DNA of 64,000 bases from Streptomyces qaidamensis (GTDB lineage: Bacteria > Actinomycetota > Actinomycetes > Streptomycetales > Streptomycetaceae), in contig NZ_CP015098.1 in assembly GCF_001611795.1 (NCBI RefSeq), positions 8,308,001 through 8,372,000 on the forward strand, read 5' to 3'. The notes below the pieces were generated by a model that saw only the letters and a program-made list of their open reading frames with translations, was not told the DNA's origin and did not search any database. Below are positions 1-7,943 of this stretch, piece by piece (the stretch's first letter is position 1; each line of letters starts with the position of its first letter). Both the position numbers and the translations under genes were made by a program.

Positions 1-466
1 CACCGATCAGCCCGGCGCCGACGACCAGCACTCTGGCACCGGGAGCGAGAGCCGGGCGCAACCTGTCGGCGTCGTCCGCCGTGCGCAGGACATGCACGCG
101 CTCGCCACCGACACCCGGAACCGGGAGGCGGGCGGCGGCACCCCCCGTCGCGAGCACGACACGGTCGGCGCGCAGCAGGCGTCCGTCGCCGAGCTCGACG
201 GCGCCGTCCCCTGGCCTCAGCGCGGTCACCGTCGTCCGGTTGATCAGCCGTACCCGCTGGTCGTCGTACCACCGGGAAGGCTGGAGGGCGATCTCCTTGA
301 CGTCCTTCGTGCCGGTCAGGAAGTCCTTCGACAGCGGGGGACGGTCGTAGGGGAAGTCCCCCGAATCGACGAGGGTGACATCACCGTCGAAGCCGCCCGC
401 TCGCAGCGAGGCGGCCGTGCTCACGCCGGCGATGCCGCCGCCCACGATGACGACACGCTCGGTCAC
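1..466 (-). CDS. Ferredoxin reductase of a Rieske oxygenase system (partial)
   Basis: N-terminal part of an FAD/NAD(P)-dependent oxidoreductase; the window edge removes the C-terminal two thirds. The GTG start at 466 overlaps the TGA of the ferredoxin gene, so the two are translationally coupled. The product begins with a Rossmann FAD motif (VIVGGGIAGVSTAASLR). It then shows the YDRPPLSK motif typical of ferredoxin reductases that feed Rieske dioxygenases, an ATGG segment, and a second dinucleotide motif (VLVVGAGLIG) just before the edge. By family it passes electrons from NAD(P)H to the Rieske ferredoxin encoded upstream. Substrate and exact subfamily cannot be read from the fragment. Confidence 0.88.
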   Translation of the reverse strand, partial: MTERVVIVGGGIAGVSTAASLRAGGFDGDVTLVDSGDFPYDRPPLSKDFLTGTKDVKEIALQPSRWYDDQRVRLINRTTVTALRPGDGAVELGDGRLLRADRVVLATGGAAARLPVPGVGGERVHVLRTADDADRLRPALAPGARVLVVGAGLIG

Positions 467-804
467 GGCGACTCCCCGGGGAAGAGGTAGACCTCGCCGT
501 CACGGACCTCGACGCGGTGCGGGCAGGCGTTCTTCGTCGCGGGCAGGCCCTGGACCTCGCCGTTCTTCAGGCAGAACTTGCTGGAGTGCAGCGGGCATTC
601 GACGAATCCGCCCTCCACCCAGCCATCGGCCAGTGAGGCGGTCTCGTGGGTACAGGTGTCGTCGAGCGCGTAGACACTGTCGTCGGTGTCGCGCAGCAGG
701 GCGATGTCGTCGGCGGTGCCGGTGACCGCCTTGTCGATGGCGATGCCCTCGCCCTGGGGGATGTCGGCCAGGGCCGCTACGCGAATACCGCTGCCGTTGC
801 TCAT
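463..804 (-). CDS. Rieske [2Fe-2S] ferredoxin
   Basis: A 113-residue small Rieske protein, normal length for the ferredoxin of a three-component oxygenase. The cluster ligands are visible as CTH (residues 51-53) and CPLHSSKF (70-77). Its ATG overlaps the stop of the oxygenase alpha-subunit gene and its own stop overlaps the reductase start, so alpha, ferredoxin and reductase form one tightly coupled minus-strand unit. Inferred role: soluble electron carrier between reductase and terminal oxygenase. NirD-like proteins have a similar fold, but the context makes a ferredoxin far more likely. Confidence 0.92.
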   Translation of the reverse strand: MSNGSGIRVAALADIPQGEGIAIDKAVTGTADDIALLRDTDDSVYALDDTCTHETASLADGWVEGGFVECPLHSSKFCLKNGEVQGLPATKNACPHRVEVRDGEVYLFPGESP

Positions 805-2165
805 GCGTGGTGCTCCTCGTGCCAGGCGGGCGTGTTCATCAGTTCGCGCCAGCGTGCGTAGAAGGCCCGGCCGGCGGCGTCGCTGTAGAGCTCGCTGGTC
901 CTGCCGGGGTGGCGGCCGTCCTCGCGTTCGCTGCCCATGCCCATCTGGTAGTTGAGAGCGACGCCGCCAGTGATGAATCCGTGCGAGATGGCCTGCACCT
1001 CGCTCCAGTTCTCACCGTCGTCCTGCTCGAAGATCCCGCTGGGTCCGAACGTCCGCAGGTTGTACAGGCGTTGGGCCTCACGGACCTCTTCGGGCATGGA
1101 CTTGTCGACGATGGTCCAGGCCCACACCTCCATGCGGTCGGGGCCCTTGGGGTGCCAGACCCGGATGGATCCGTTGACCGGCAGGTAGGAGAAGTTGGGG
1201 AAGACGGTGGCGTGTCCGGTGGTCAGCGGTCCCTCGACGCGGGCCTCGCCGAGCCGCTCCCGCAGCGCGTCGTAGTCCGTCCACTCGTGCACGGTCTGGG
1301 CGTCGAAGCGGTTCTTGGGATGGACCGGGAAGCCGGCGCCGTGCCCGTTCGGGTCCACGTACTGGCGGCCGGTACGGTGCACGACCTCGTCCTTGGGCTT
1401 CCTGCCGGACGGCGAGAGGACCATGAGCGCCGAGGCGTGACTCATGTTGACGTGGTACCAGTCGGTGGCGAACTGCTCGGCGGCCAGCTTCCAGTTGCCC
1501 TCCAGGACCCACTTGTGGACTCCGCCGACGACGACCGTCCCCTGGTCGTCGTGGTCGAGCATCGCGTCCATGTACCAGGCCATGTCGCCGAGCGACTCCC
1601 GCAGCGGGACCGGGTCCGGATCCCAGGTGCCGAAGACCAGCCCGTGGTACGTCTGCACGTGCGGCACCTCGACGAGGCCCCACTGCCCCGTCTCGAAGGA
1701 CTCCGGGTAGCCGTCCTTGTTGGGCACGCTGACCAGCGAACCGTCCAGGTTGTACGACCAGCCGTGGTAGGTGCAGGTGAAGTTGCGGGTGGTGCCGAAG
1801 TCGGCGCGGCAGACGCGGGCACCCCGGTGCCGGCAGGAATTGAGGTAGGCGCGGATACGCCGGTCACGGTCCAGCGTCACGATGACCGGGTCCTCGCCCA
1901 TGTACGTCGTGAAGAAGTCGCCGGGCTTGTGGAACTGGTCGGTGTGCGCGAGGAACAGCCAGCTCGGCGCGAAGACGCGGCGCAGCTCCTGGCGGTACAG
2001 CTCCTCGTCGGTGAAGATGACGCGATCCAGCAGCCCGCCCTCAGCGTCGACGAGCCCGGATACGTCGATGTTCCGCGCCAGGTCCGCCGGACGCCGCAGC
2101 GCTCCGCGCGGGGCCGCCGTGGCCGCGCCCTGAGGTTCGATCGTCGAGGTCATGAGCCCAGGCAA
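801..2165 (-). CDS. Aromatic-ring-hydroxylating dioxygenase, alpha subunit
   Basis: A 454-residue Rieske non-haem iron oxygenase. The Rieske ligands are C111-x-H113 and C131-x2-H134 (CRHRGARVC ... CTYHGW). The catalytic-domain signature DWYHVNMSH (from D235) supplies the bridging aspartate and two mononuclear-iron histidines. The second methionine (ATG at 2153, reading MTSTIEPQ) is an alternative start. No beta-subunit gene is next to it: downstream lie ferredoxin and reductase, upstream the divergent MDR gene. It may be an alpha-only enzyme, or the beta gene may lie outside the window. The divergent mhp-type genes suggest an arylpropionate-like or related aromatic acid as substrate; the sequence does not prove this. 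Confidence 0.9.
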   Translation of the reverse strand: MPGLMTSTIEPQGAATAAPRGALRRPADLARNIDVSGLVDAEGGLLDRVIFTDEELYRQELRRVFAPSWLFLAHTDQFHKPGDFFTTYMGEDPVIVTLDRDRRIRAYLNSCRHRGARVCRADFGTTRNFTCTYHGWSYNLDGSLVSVPNKDGYPESFETGQWGLVEVPHVQTYHGLVFGTWDPDPVPLRESLGDMAWYMDAMLDHDDQGTVVVGGVHKWVLEGNWKLAAEQFATDWYHVNMSHASALMVLSPSGRKPKDEVVHRTGRQYVDPNGHGAGFPVHPKNRFDAQTVHEWTDYDALRERLGEARVEGPLTTGHATVFPNFSYLPVNGSIRVWHPKGPDRMEVWAWTIVDKSMPEEVREAQRLYNLRTFGPSGIFEQDDGENWSEVQAISHGFITGGVALNYQMGMGSEREDGRHPGRTSELYSDAAGRAFYARWRELMNTPAWHEEHHA

Positions 2166-2254
2166 CAGCAGCGCCGCGGCCGGGTGCCATCCGTCGTTCC
2201 GTACGGCGGCACGCGCGCTGTCGGCAGGCGGCGGGCGCGGGGGAGCGTCAACGC

Positions 2255-3253
2255 ATGCTTGCTGCCATCGCCATCTCCCAGAGCGCGACCGATCCGCTGT
2301 CGGGGCTCGTCCTCGGGGAAATCCTCAAGCCTGAGCCCCGCCCCGGCTGGTCGACCGTCCGTGTGGTCTCCTCGTCGCTCAACATGCACGACCTGTGGAC
2401 CCTGCGCGGCGTCGGTCACCCGCCCGAGCGGCTGCCCATCGTCCTCGGCTGCGACGCGGCCGGCTATGACGAGAACGGCAACGAGGTGCTCGTCCACCCG
2501 GTGATCGCCGACCCGGACGCCGGTCTCGGCGACGAGACGCTGGACCCCGGGCGTGCTCTGCTGTCGGAGCAGCACCACGGGGCGTTCGCCGAATACCTCG
2601 CCGTCCCCACCCGCAACCTGATCCCCAAGCCGTCCTGGCTCACCTTCGACGAGGCGGCCTGTCTGCCGGTCGCCTGGGGCACCGCGTACCGCATGCTCTT
2701 CACCCGGGCGGGAATCCGCGCGGGCGACCGGGTCCTCGTCCAGGGGGCCGGGGGCGGCGTCGCGTCGGCCGCGATCAAGCTGGCCGTGGCCGCGGGCGCC
2801 GTCGTGTACGCCACCAGCCGCAGCGAGGACAAGCGGCGGCAGGCCGAATCCTGGGGCGCGCGCAAGGCCGTACCCACCGGCGAACGGCTGCCCGAGCGCG
2901 TGGACGTCGTGATCGAGACGGTCGGTGAGGCCACCTGGTCCCACTCCACGAAGTCGCTGCGTCCCGGCGGCACGATCGTCGTCGCCGGAGCCACCAGCGG
3001 GAAGAACCCGCCCGCCGACCTCGGCCGGATCTTCTATCTCCAGCAGCGCCTCCTCGGCTCGACCGGCTGCACCCGCGGCGAACTGGTCTCGCTGCTGAAG
3101 CTGATGGACGCCACCGGCCTGCGCCCGGTCGTCGACCGCACGCTGCCGCTGGACGAGATCCACAAGGGCTTCCAGCTCATGATCGACGGGCGGCTCACCG
3201 GCAAGCTCGTCATCCATCCCCCCGCCCCGCACGAGCAAGGAGCCCCGCGATGA
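2255..3253 (+). CDS. Zinc-binding-type (MDR) alcohol dehydrogenase / quinone oxidoreductase
   Basis: A 332-residue medium-chain dehydrogenase/reductase. It has an N-terminal GroES-like domain and a cofactor domain with the glycine-rich motif VQGAGGGVASAAIKLA. The catalytic and structural zinc cysteine clusters of classical alcohol dehydrogenases are not obvious, so it may be a zinc-independent reductase. It is the first gene of the plus-strand catabolic operon, and its stop overlaps the ATG of mhpB. It may oxidise or reduce an intermediate before ring cleavage. A dihydrodiol dehydrogenase would normally be a short-chain enzyme, so equating it with that step is only a guess. Confidence 0.82.
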   Translation: MLAAIAISQSATDPLSGLVLGEILKPEPRPGWSTVRVVSSSLNMHDLWTLRGVGHPPERLPIVLGCDAAGYDENGNEVLVHPVIADPDAGLGDETLDPGRALLSEQHHGAFAEYLAVPTRNLIPKPSWLTFDEAACLPVAWGTAYRMLFTRAGIRAGDRVLVQGAGGGVASAAIKLAVAAGAVVYATSRSEDKRRQAESWGARKAVPTGERLPERVDVVIETVGEATWSHSTKSLRPGGTIVVAGATSGKNPPADLGRIFYLQQRLLGSTGCTRGELVSLLKLMDATGLRPVVDRTLPLDEIHKGFQLMIDGRLTGKLVIHPPAPHEQGAPR

Positions 3254-4197
3254 CCGCCGCCGCCGTCGGCCTGTCCCACTCTCCCCTCATCGGCAGGAAC
3301 GACCCGGCCCCGGACGTCCTGGCGGCCGTCGAGGACGCCGTCGAGACGGCTCGCTCCTTCGTCCGCGCCTTCGACCCCGACCTGGTCGTCCTGTATGCCC
3401 CGGACCACTACAACGGCTTCTTCTACAAGGAGATGCCTCCGTTCTGCCTGGCCACCGAGGCGAACGCCGTCGGCGACTTCGGCTCCGCCGCCGGCGCCCT
3501 CTCCGTCGACACCGACGCCGCCCGCTCTCTGGCCCGCGGGGTTCTCGACCGAGGAGTCGACCTGACCGTCTCGGCCCGGATGACCGTCGACCACGGCTTC
3601 GTCCAGCCGCTGGAAGTCCTCTTCGGCGGCATCGACAAGGTGCCGGTCGTACCGGTGTTCGTGAACGGTGTGGCCACCCCGCTCGGCCCGGTCAGCCGTA
3701 TCCGGGCACTGGGGACCGCGATCGGCGAAGCGGCCGCCGTACTGGACCGCCGTGTGCTGTTCCTCGGCTCCGGCGGGCTCTCCCACGACCCGCCCGTCCC
3801 CGTGCTCGACGGCGCCCCGCCCCGGGTCGCCGACGCCCTCATCGAGGGGCACCCGCCCACACCCGAGCAACGGGCCCGGGGCGAGGAGCGGGTGATCCAG
3901 GCAGGCCGCGACTACGCCGCCGGCTCGACCCGCATGGTGCCCATCAACCCCGCCTGGGACAACCTCGTCCTGGACACCCTGGAAAGCGGCCGGCTCACCG
4001 ACGTGGACGCCTGGACCGTGGAGTGGATGGGCGCCGAGGGCGGTGGCTCGGCCCACGAGGTCCGCACCTGGATCGCGGCCTTCGCGTCCCTTGCGGCGAC
4101 CGGCTCGTACCGCACGACTTCCCGCTTCTACGCACCGATCCCCGAATGGATCGCGGGCTTCGCCGTGACCACAGCAGAACAGGAACCGAACCGATGA
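3250..4197 (+). CDS. mhpB: 2,3-dihydroxyphenylpropionate 1,2-dioxygenase (class III extradiol)
   Basis: A 315-residue LigB-superfamily extradiol dioxygenase that aligns by eye along its whole length with E. coli MhpB. Shared blocks include LSHSPLIG, APDHYNGFFY, VDHGFVQPLE, PVFVNGVATPL, FLGSGGLSHDPPVP and PIPEWIAGF. The conserved histidines in the SHSP, DHYNG and VDHGF blocks match those used for Fe(II) binding and catalysis in the family. It cleaves 2,3-dihydroxyphenylpropionate or the cinnamate analogue meta to the hydroxyls. It overlaps the preceding MDR gene and the following mhpD by 4 bp. Confidence 0.95.
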   Translation: MTAAAVGLSHSPLIGRNDPAPDVLAAVEDAVETARSFVRAFDPDLVVLYAPDHYNGFFYKEMPPFCLATEANAVGDFGSAAGALSVDTDAARSLARGVLDRGVDLTVSARMTVDHGFVQPLEVLFGGIDKVPVVPVFVNGVATPLGPVSRIRALGTAIGEAAAVLDRRVLFLGSGGLSHDPPVPVLDGAPPRVADALIEGHPPTPEQRARGEERVIQAGRDYAAGSTRMVPINPAWDNLVLDTLESGRLTDVDAWTVEWMGAEGGGSAHEVRTWIAAFASLAATGSYRTTSRFYAPIPEWIAGFAVTTAEQEPNR

Positions 4198-4997
4198 CCG
4201 AACGCGAACGAGCCATCACCCTCGCGACGGACAGGCTGACGACTGCAGCACTCGAGCGGGAACCCTGCGCCCCGGTCCGCGATCTGCTGGGCGCCGGCGA
4301 CATCGACGCGGCCTACGAGGTCCAACGCCGTCTCACCGCCCGCCGACTGGCCGACGGGGCCGTCCGCACCGGCCGGAAGATCGGCCTGACCTCGCCGGCC
4401 GTGCAGAAGCAACTCGGCGTCGACCAGCCGGACTTCGGCGTCCTGTTCGCCGACATGGACGTCTCCGCCCTCGCCGCGGTGCCCACCGCACGGCTGCTCC
4501 AGCCGAAAGTCGAGGCGGAGATCGCCTTCCTCCTCGCCACCGACCTGGACGGGGACGATCTCGACCTGGCCGCCGTCCGCGCCGCGGTCGCCTACGCGGT
4601 GCCCGCCCTGGAGATCGTGGACAGCCGCGTCGCCGACTGGGACATCACCATCACGGACACGGTCGCCGACAACGCCTCCAGCGGCCTGTACGTCCTCGGC
4701 GAGTCCCGTCTCCCGCTCAAGGCGTTCGAGCCCCGTGAGGCGACCATGCGGATGTACGTGGACGATGTCCTCGTCTCCGAGGGCACCGGCACCGCGTGTC
4801 TCGGCGATCCCCTGAACGCCCTGCTGTGGCTGGCCCGTACGGCGCGCGCCTACGGCGACCCGTTGCGGGCCGGCCAGGTCGTCCTCTCCGGCGCGCTCGG
4901 CCCCATGGTCAGCGTCGCCCCAGGCGTCACCGTCCTCGCGGAGATCTCCACCCTGGGCACCGTCACCGCCGCGTTCACCGACAAGGAGCCGTCATGA
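4194..4997 (+). CDS. mhpD: 2-hydroxypenta-2,4-dienoate (2-keto-4-pentenoate) hydratase
   Basis: A 267-residue fumarylacetoacetase-like hydratase. The ATG at 4194 forms an ATGA overlap with the mhpB stop. The MhpD signature is clear: GRKIGLTSPAVQKQLGV, QPDFGVLFADM, EAEIAFLL, DTVADNASSG and GALGPMVSV. The two Glu in EAEIAF plus downstream acidic residues form the usual metal site. It hydrates 2-hydroxypentadienoate to 4-hydroxy-2-oxovalerate, the step after hydrolysis of the ring-fission product. It is followed by mhpF with another ATGA overlap. Confidence 0.95.
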   Translation: MTERERAITLATDRLTTAALEREPCAPVRDLLGAGDIDAAYEVQRRLTARRLADGAVRTGRKIGLTSPAVQKQLGVDQPDFGVLFADMDVSALAAVPTARLLQPKVEAEIAFLLATDLDGDDLDLAAVRAAVAYAVPALEIVDSRVADWDITITDTVADNASSGLYVLGESRLPLKAFEPREATMRMYVDDVLVSEGTGTACLGDPLNALLWLARTARAYGDPLRAGQVVLSGALGPMVSVAPGVTVLAEISTLGTVTAAFTDKEPS

Positions 4998-5947
4998 CCG
5001 CCCTGAAGAAGACGAAAGTGGCCGTGATCGGTTCCGGCAACATCGGCACCGACCTGATGATCAAGGTGCTCCGTCTCTCGGAGACACTGGAGATGGCGGC
5101 GATGGTCGGCATCGACCCGGCCTCCGACGGACTCGCCCGGGCCCGCCGTCTGAAGGTGCCCACCACCCATGAAGGCGTCGACGGCCTGATCCGCATGGAC
5201 GGCTTCGACGAGATCGACATCGTCTTCGACGCCACCTCGGCCAAGGCCCACATCGCCAACGCGGACCGGCTCGCCCCCTTCGGCAAGCGGCTCGTCGACC
5301 TCACCCCAGCGGCTGTCGGCCCCTTCGTCGTCCCGGCGGTCAACCTCGACGACAACCTGGACGCCGCCGACGTCAACATGGTCACCTGCGGCGGGCAGGC
5401 CACCATTCCGATCGTCCACGCCGTCGCACGTACGACCCCCGTCCCGTACGCGGAGATCGTCGCCTCCATCGCGTCGAAGTCGGCCGGGCCCGGTACCCGC
5501 GCCAACATCGACGAGTTCACCGAGACCACCTCCGCGGCGATCGAGACCGTCGGCGGTGCCACGCGCGGCAAGGCGATCATCGTCCTCAACCCCGCCGAGC
5601 CCCCGCTGATCATGCGGGACACGGTGTTCTGCCTCATCGGCGACGCCGATCACGACGCCATCCGCGCCTCCGTGACCGCCATGGTGGACGAGGTCGCCCA
5701 GTACGTCCCCGGCTACCGGCTCAAGCAGGACCTCCAGTTCACGCCCGTGCCGGCCGACGAACCGGTCCACACCCTCCTGCCCGCCGAAGCACCGCGGGTG
5801 ACGACCAAGGTCTCGGTCTTCCTGGAGGTCGAGGGCGCCGCCCACTACCTCCCCGCCTACGCGGGCAACCTCGACATCATGACCTCGGCCGCCCTGCGCA
5901 CCGCCGAGCGCATCGCCCGGCACGCACGACAGGGGGCATCCGCATGA
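4994..5947 (+). CDS. mhpF: Acetaldehyde dehydrogenase, CoA-acylating
   Basis: A 317-residue acylating acetaldehyde dehydrogenase. The ATG at 4994 overlaps the mhpD stop. Visible motifs are the NAD-binding GSGNIGTDL near the N terminus, VDLTPAAVGPFVVP, the catalytic-cysteine block VTCGGQATIPIVHA and AGNLDIMTSAA near the C terminus. It converts acetaldehyde, NAD+ and CoA to acetyl-CoA. In this family it works in complex with the aldolase MhpE, with the aldehyde channelled between them, and the next gene encodes that partner with a 4-bp overlap. Confidence 0.95.
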   Translation: MTALKKTKVAVIGSGNIGTDLMIKVLRLSETLEMAAMVGIDPASDGLARARRLKVPTTHEGVDGLIRMDGFDEIDIVFDATSAKAHIANADRLAPFGKRLVDLTPAAVGPFVVPAVNLDDNLDAADVNMVTCGGQATIPIVHAVARTTPVPYAEIVASIASKSAGPGTRANIDEFTETTSAAIETVGGATRGKAIIVLNPAEPPLIMRDTVFCLIGDADHDAIRASVTAMVDEVAQYVPGYRLKQDLQFTPVPADEPVHTLLPAEAPRVTTKVSVFLEVEGAAHYLPAYAGNLDIMTSAALRTAERIARHARQGASA

Positions 5948-6966
5948 CCACCAGCCTCTACATCCAGGACGTCACCCTGCGGGACGGCATGCACGCCGTA
6001 CGGCACCGCATCGCCCCCGCCGACGTCCAGCGCATCGTCGCCGCCCTGGACGCGGCCGGCGTGGACGCCATCGAGGTCGCCCACGGCGACGGCCTGGCCG
6101 GCGGCTCCCTCAACTACGGCGCCGGCAGCCACACGGACTGGGAATGGATCGAAGCAGCCGCCTCGGTCCTCGAACGGGCCACGCTCACCACGCTCCTGCT
6201 CCCCGGCATCGGCACCATCGCCGAACTGAAGCAGGCCTACGCGCTCGGTGTCCGCTCGGTCCGCATCGCCACCCACTGCACCGAGGCCGACGTCTCCGCC
6301 CAACACATCGCCACGGCCCGCGACCTCGGCATGGACGTCTCCGGCTTCCTCATGCTCAGCCACATGGCCCCGGCCCCGGAACTGGCCGAGCAGGCACGGC
6401 TGATGGAGTCCTACGGCGCCCACTGCGTGTACGTCACCGACTCCGGAGGCCGTCTCACCATGGACGGGGTCCGTGAACGCGTCCGCGCCTACCGCGACGC
6501 GCTGCGGCCTCAGACCCAGATCGGCATCCACGCCCACCAGAACCTCTCCCTGGCAGTGGCCAACTCGGTCGTCGCCGTCGAGGAGGGGGTCACCAGGGTG
6601 GACGCCTCCCTCGCCGGACACGGCGCGGGGGCGGGCAACTGCCCGATCGAACCGTTCGTCGCCGTCGCCACCCTCAACGAGTGGAAGCACGGCTGCGACC
6701 TGTTCGCCCTGCAGGACGCGGCGGACGATCTCGTACGACCGCTGCAGGACCGTCCGGTCCAGGTCGACCGCGAGACGCTCACCCTGGGTTTCGCCGGCGT
6801 CTACTCCAGTTTCCTCCGGCACGCCGAGGCAGCCTCCCGGCAGTACGGCATCGACGTACGCGCCATCCTGCTGGAGGTGGGCAGGCGCGGACTGGTCGGC
6901 GGGCAGGAGGACATGATCGTCGACATCGCGCTGGATCTGCTGCGGGCCGCTCCGGCGGCGTCCTGA
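5944..6966 (+). CDS. mhpE: 4-hydroxy-2-oxovalerate aldolase
   Basis: A 340-residue HMGL-like aldolase of the DmpG/MhpE type. The start shows DVTLRDGMHAVRH with the catalytic Arg-Asp pair, and the metal-binding GIHAHQNLSLAVANS block is intact. The GAGAGNCPIEPFVAV and DIALDLL segments are typical of the family. It splits 4-hydroxy-2-oxovalerate to pyruvate and acetaldehyde and completes the meta-cleavage route. It is the last gene of the operon and is followed 18 bp later by a perfect palindromic hairpin. Confidence 0.95.
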   Translation: MTTSLYIQDVTLRDGMHAVRHRIAPADVQRIVAALDAAGVDAIEVAHGDGLAGGSLNYGAGSHTDWEWIEAAASVLERATLTTLLLPGIGTIAELKQAYALGVRSVRIATHCTEADVSAQHIATARDLGMDVSGFLMLSHMAPAPELAEQARLMESYGAHCVYVTDSGGRLTMDGVRERVRAYRDALRPQTQIGIHAHQNLSLAVANSVVAVEEGVTRVDASLAGHGAGAGNCPIEPFVAVATLNEWKHGCDLFALQDAADDLVRPLQDRPVQVDRETLTLGFAGVYSSFLRHAEAASRQYGIDVRAILLEVGRRGLVGGQEDMIVDIALDLLRAAPAAS

Positions 6967-6984
6967 CCGGCAGCTGGTCGCGAC

Positions 6985-7018
6985 GGAGGGGTGCCACCGC
7001 ATGCGGTGGCACCCCTCC
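6985..7018. terminator. Perfect 34-bp palindrome, bidirectional terminator
   Basis: Two 17-bp arms with no mismatch, starting GGAGGGGTGCC and centred at about 7001-7002. It lies between the mhpE stop and the stop of the convergent IclR gene, so it can end transcription from both sides. It has no long T-run, which is common for actinomycete terminators. Confidence 0.75.
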
Positions 7019-7029
7019 TGCGGTACGGG

Positions 7030-7815
7030 TCATGCTGTACGGGCCAACCCCCTCGCCGCTGCCTGCGAGGCGGCGGCGGCGACCCGGCGGGCGTGCACGC
7101 TCAGCCGTCGCGTGTCGATCTGGCCGAGCCGGCCGGCGACCGAAAGGGCCGCGACCGCTCGCCCGGCGCGGTTCAGCACCGGCACCGCCACGCAGGCCAG
7201 TCCGGGCTGGTACTCCTCGTTGTCGAAGGCGACACCGGTACGGCGAATGCCGTCCAACTCGGCGGACAACTCGTCGGGATCGGTGATCGTGCTCGCGCTG
7301 TAGGAACGCAGAGGCTGCGACAACACCCGCTCCGCGGCCTCGTAGTCGTAGGCGAGCAGGACCTTGCCGACCGCCGTCGCGTAGGCGGGCAGCCGTCCAC
7401 CGATGCGGGACGGCACGGGCGCGGGCCGGTGACCGTAGAGCTTGGCGAGGTACACCACGTGCGGGCCGTCCAGGACCGCCAGGTGCACCGTCTCCCGGCT
7501 CGCCTCGTACAGGTCGGCCAGGTAGGGCAGCAGCACGTCGCGGATGCTCTCGGAGCCGGGCGCGTAGACGGCCTTTCCCAGATGGTGCAGGCGCTCACCG
7601 AGCCGGTAGTCCGTCCCGACGCGCTCCACCACACCGTTGCGCTCCAGCATGCCGAGGACGCGGTACGCGGTCGACTTGCTCATCTGAGCCCGCCGAGCGA
7701 GTGCGCTGACGCCGGATTCCCCGCTGGACCTGTCCCCGAGGGCGACGAGGAGGCTGATGGCCTTGTCGACGGCGGCCCGGTCGTCACGCGCGGAACCGGC
7801 GAGGGTTGCGGTCAT
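7030..7815 (-). CDS. IclR-family transcriptional regulator (MhpR-like role)
   Basis: A 261-residue IclR protein. The N-terminal winged helix has the form GVSALARRAQMSKSTAYRVLGMLERNGVVER (about residues 34-65, ellipsed here as GVSALARR...NGVVER). The effector domain carries the usual GRLPAYATAVGKVLLAY block and the C-terminal segment around GLACVAVPVLN. E. coli MhpR, controller of the mhp genes, is also an IclR protein, so control of the adjacent operon is a reasonable inference. The gene is convergent with mhpE and divergent from the XRE-cupin gene. A 15-bp inverted repeat lies in the shared intergenic region. Confidence 0.9.
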   Translation of the reverse strand: MTATLAGSARDDRAAVDKAISLLVALGDRSSGESGVSALARRAQMSKSTAYRVLGMLERNGVVERVGTDYRLGERLHHLGKAVYAPGSESIRDVLLPYLADLYEASRETVHLAVLDGPHVVYLAKLYGHRPAPVPSRIGGRLPAYATAVGKVLLAYDYEAAERVLSQPLRSYSASTITDPDELSAELDGIRRTGVAFDNEEYQPGLACVAVPVLNRAGRAVAALSVAGRLGQIDTRRLSVHARRVAAAASQAAARGLARTA

Positions 7816-7841
7816 GGTTGTTCACCTCGGCTTCGAGGAAT

Positions 7842-7943
7842 GGTGTCACTTTTAATGCACCGCCTGTCATGCTTTACGTGACAAGGATGCGAGCCAGTCG
7901 CCTGTTCGTCAATAATGACGACATGCACATTAAAAGTGACACC
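7842..7943. promoter_or_regulatory. Long-spaced perfect inverted repeat between IclR and XRE genes
   Basis: The left arm GGTGTCACTTTTAAT (7842-7856) is the exact reverse complement of the right arm ATTAAAAGTGACACC (7929-7943). The arms are oriented identically relative to the two divergent genes. The right arm covers codons 3-7 of the XRE gene; the left arm lies in the IclR leader. Between them are TGTCA/TGACA half sites (about 7867-7884) and the short palindrome CGTCAATAATGACG (7908-7921). This looks like a shared operator region for one or both regulators. Confidence 0.6.

Noticed and set aside
2199..2206. CCGTACGG palindrome in the oxygenase/MDR divergent region
   Set aside because: An 8-bp palindrome is expected by chance; no second copy or extended arms were found.
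807..2504. Long open frame on the plus strand over the oxygenase alpha subunit
   Set aside because: It is the antisense of a clear Rieske oxygenase gene; long opposite-strand frames are expected at this GC content and the product shows no family motif.
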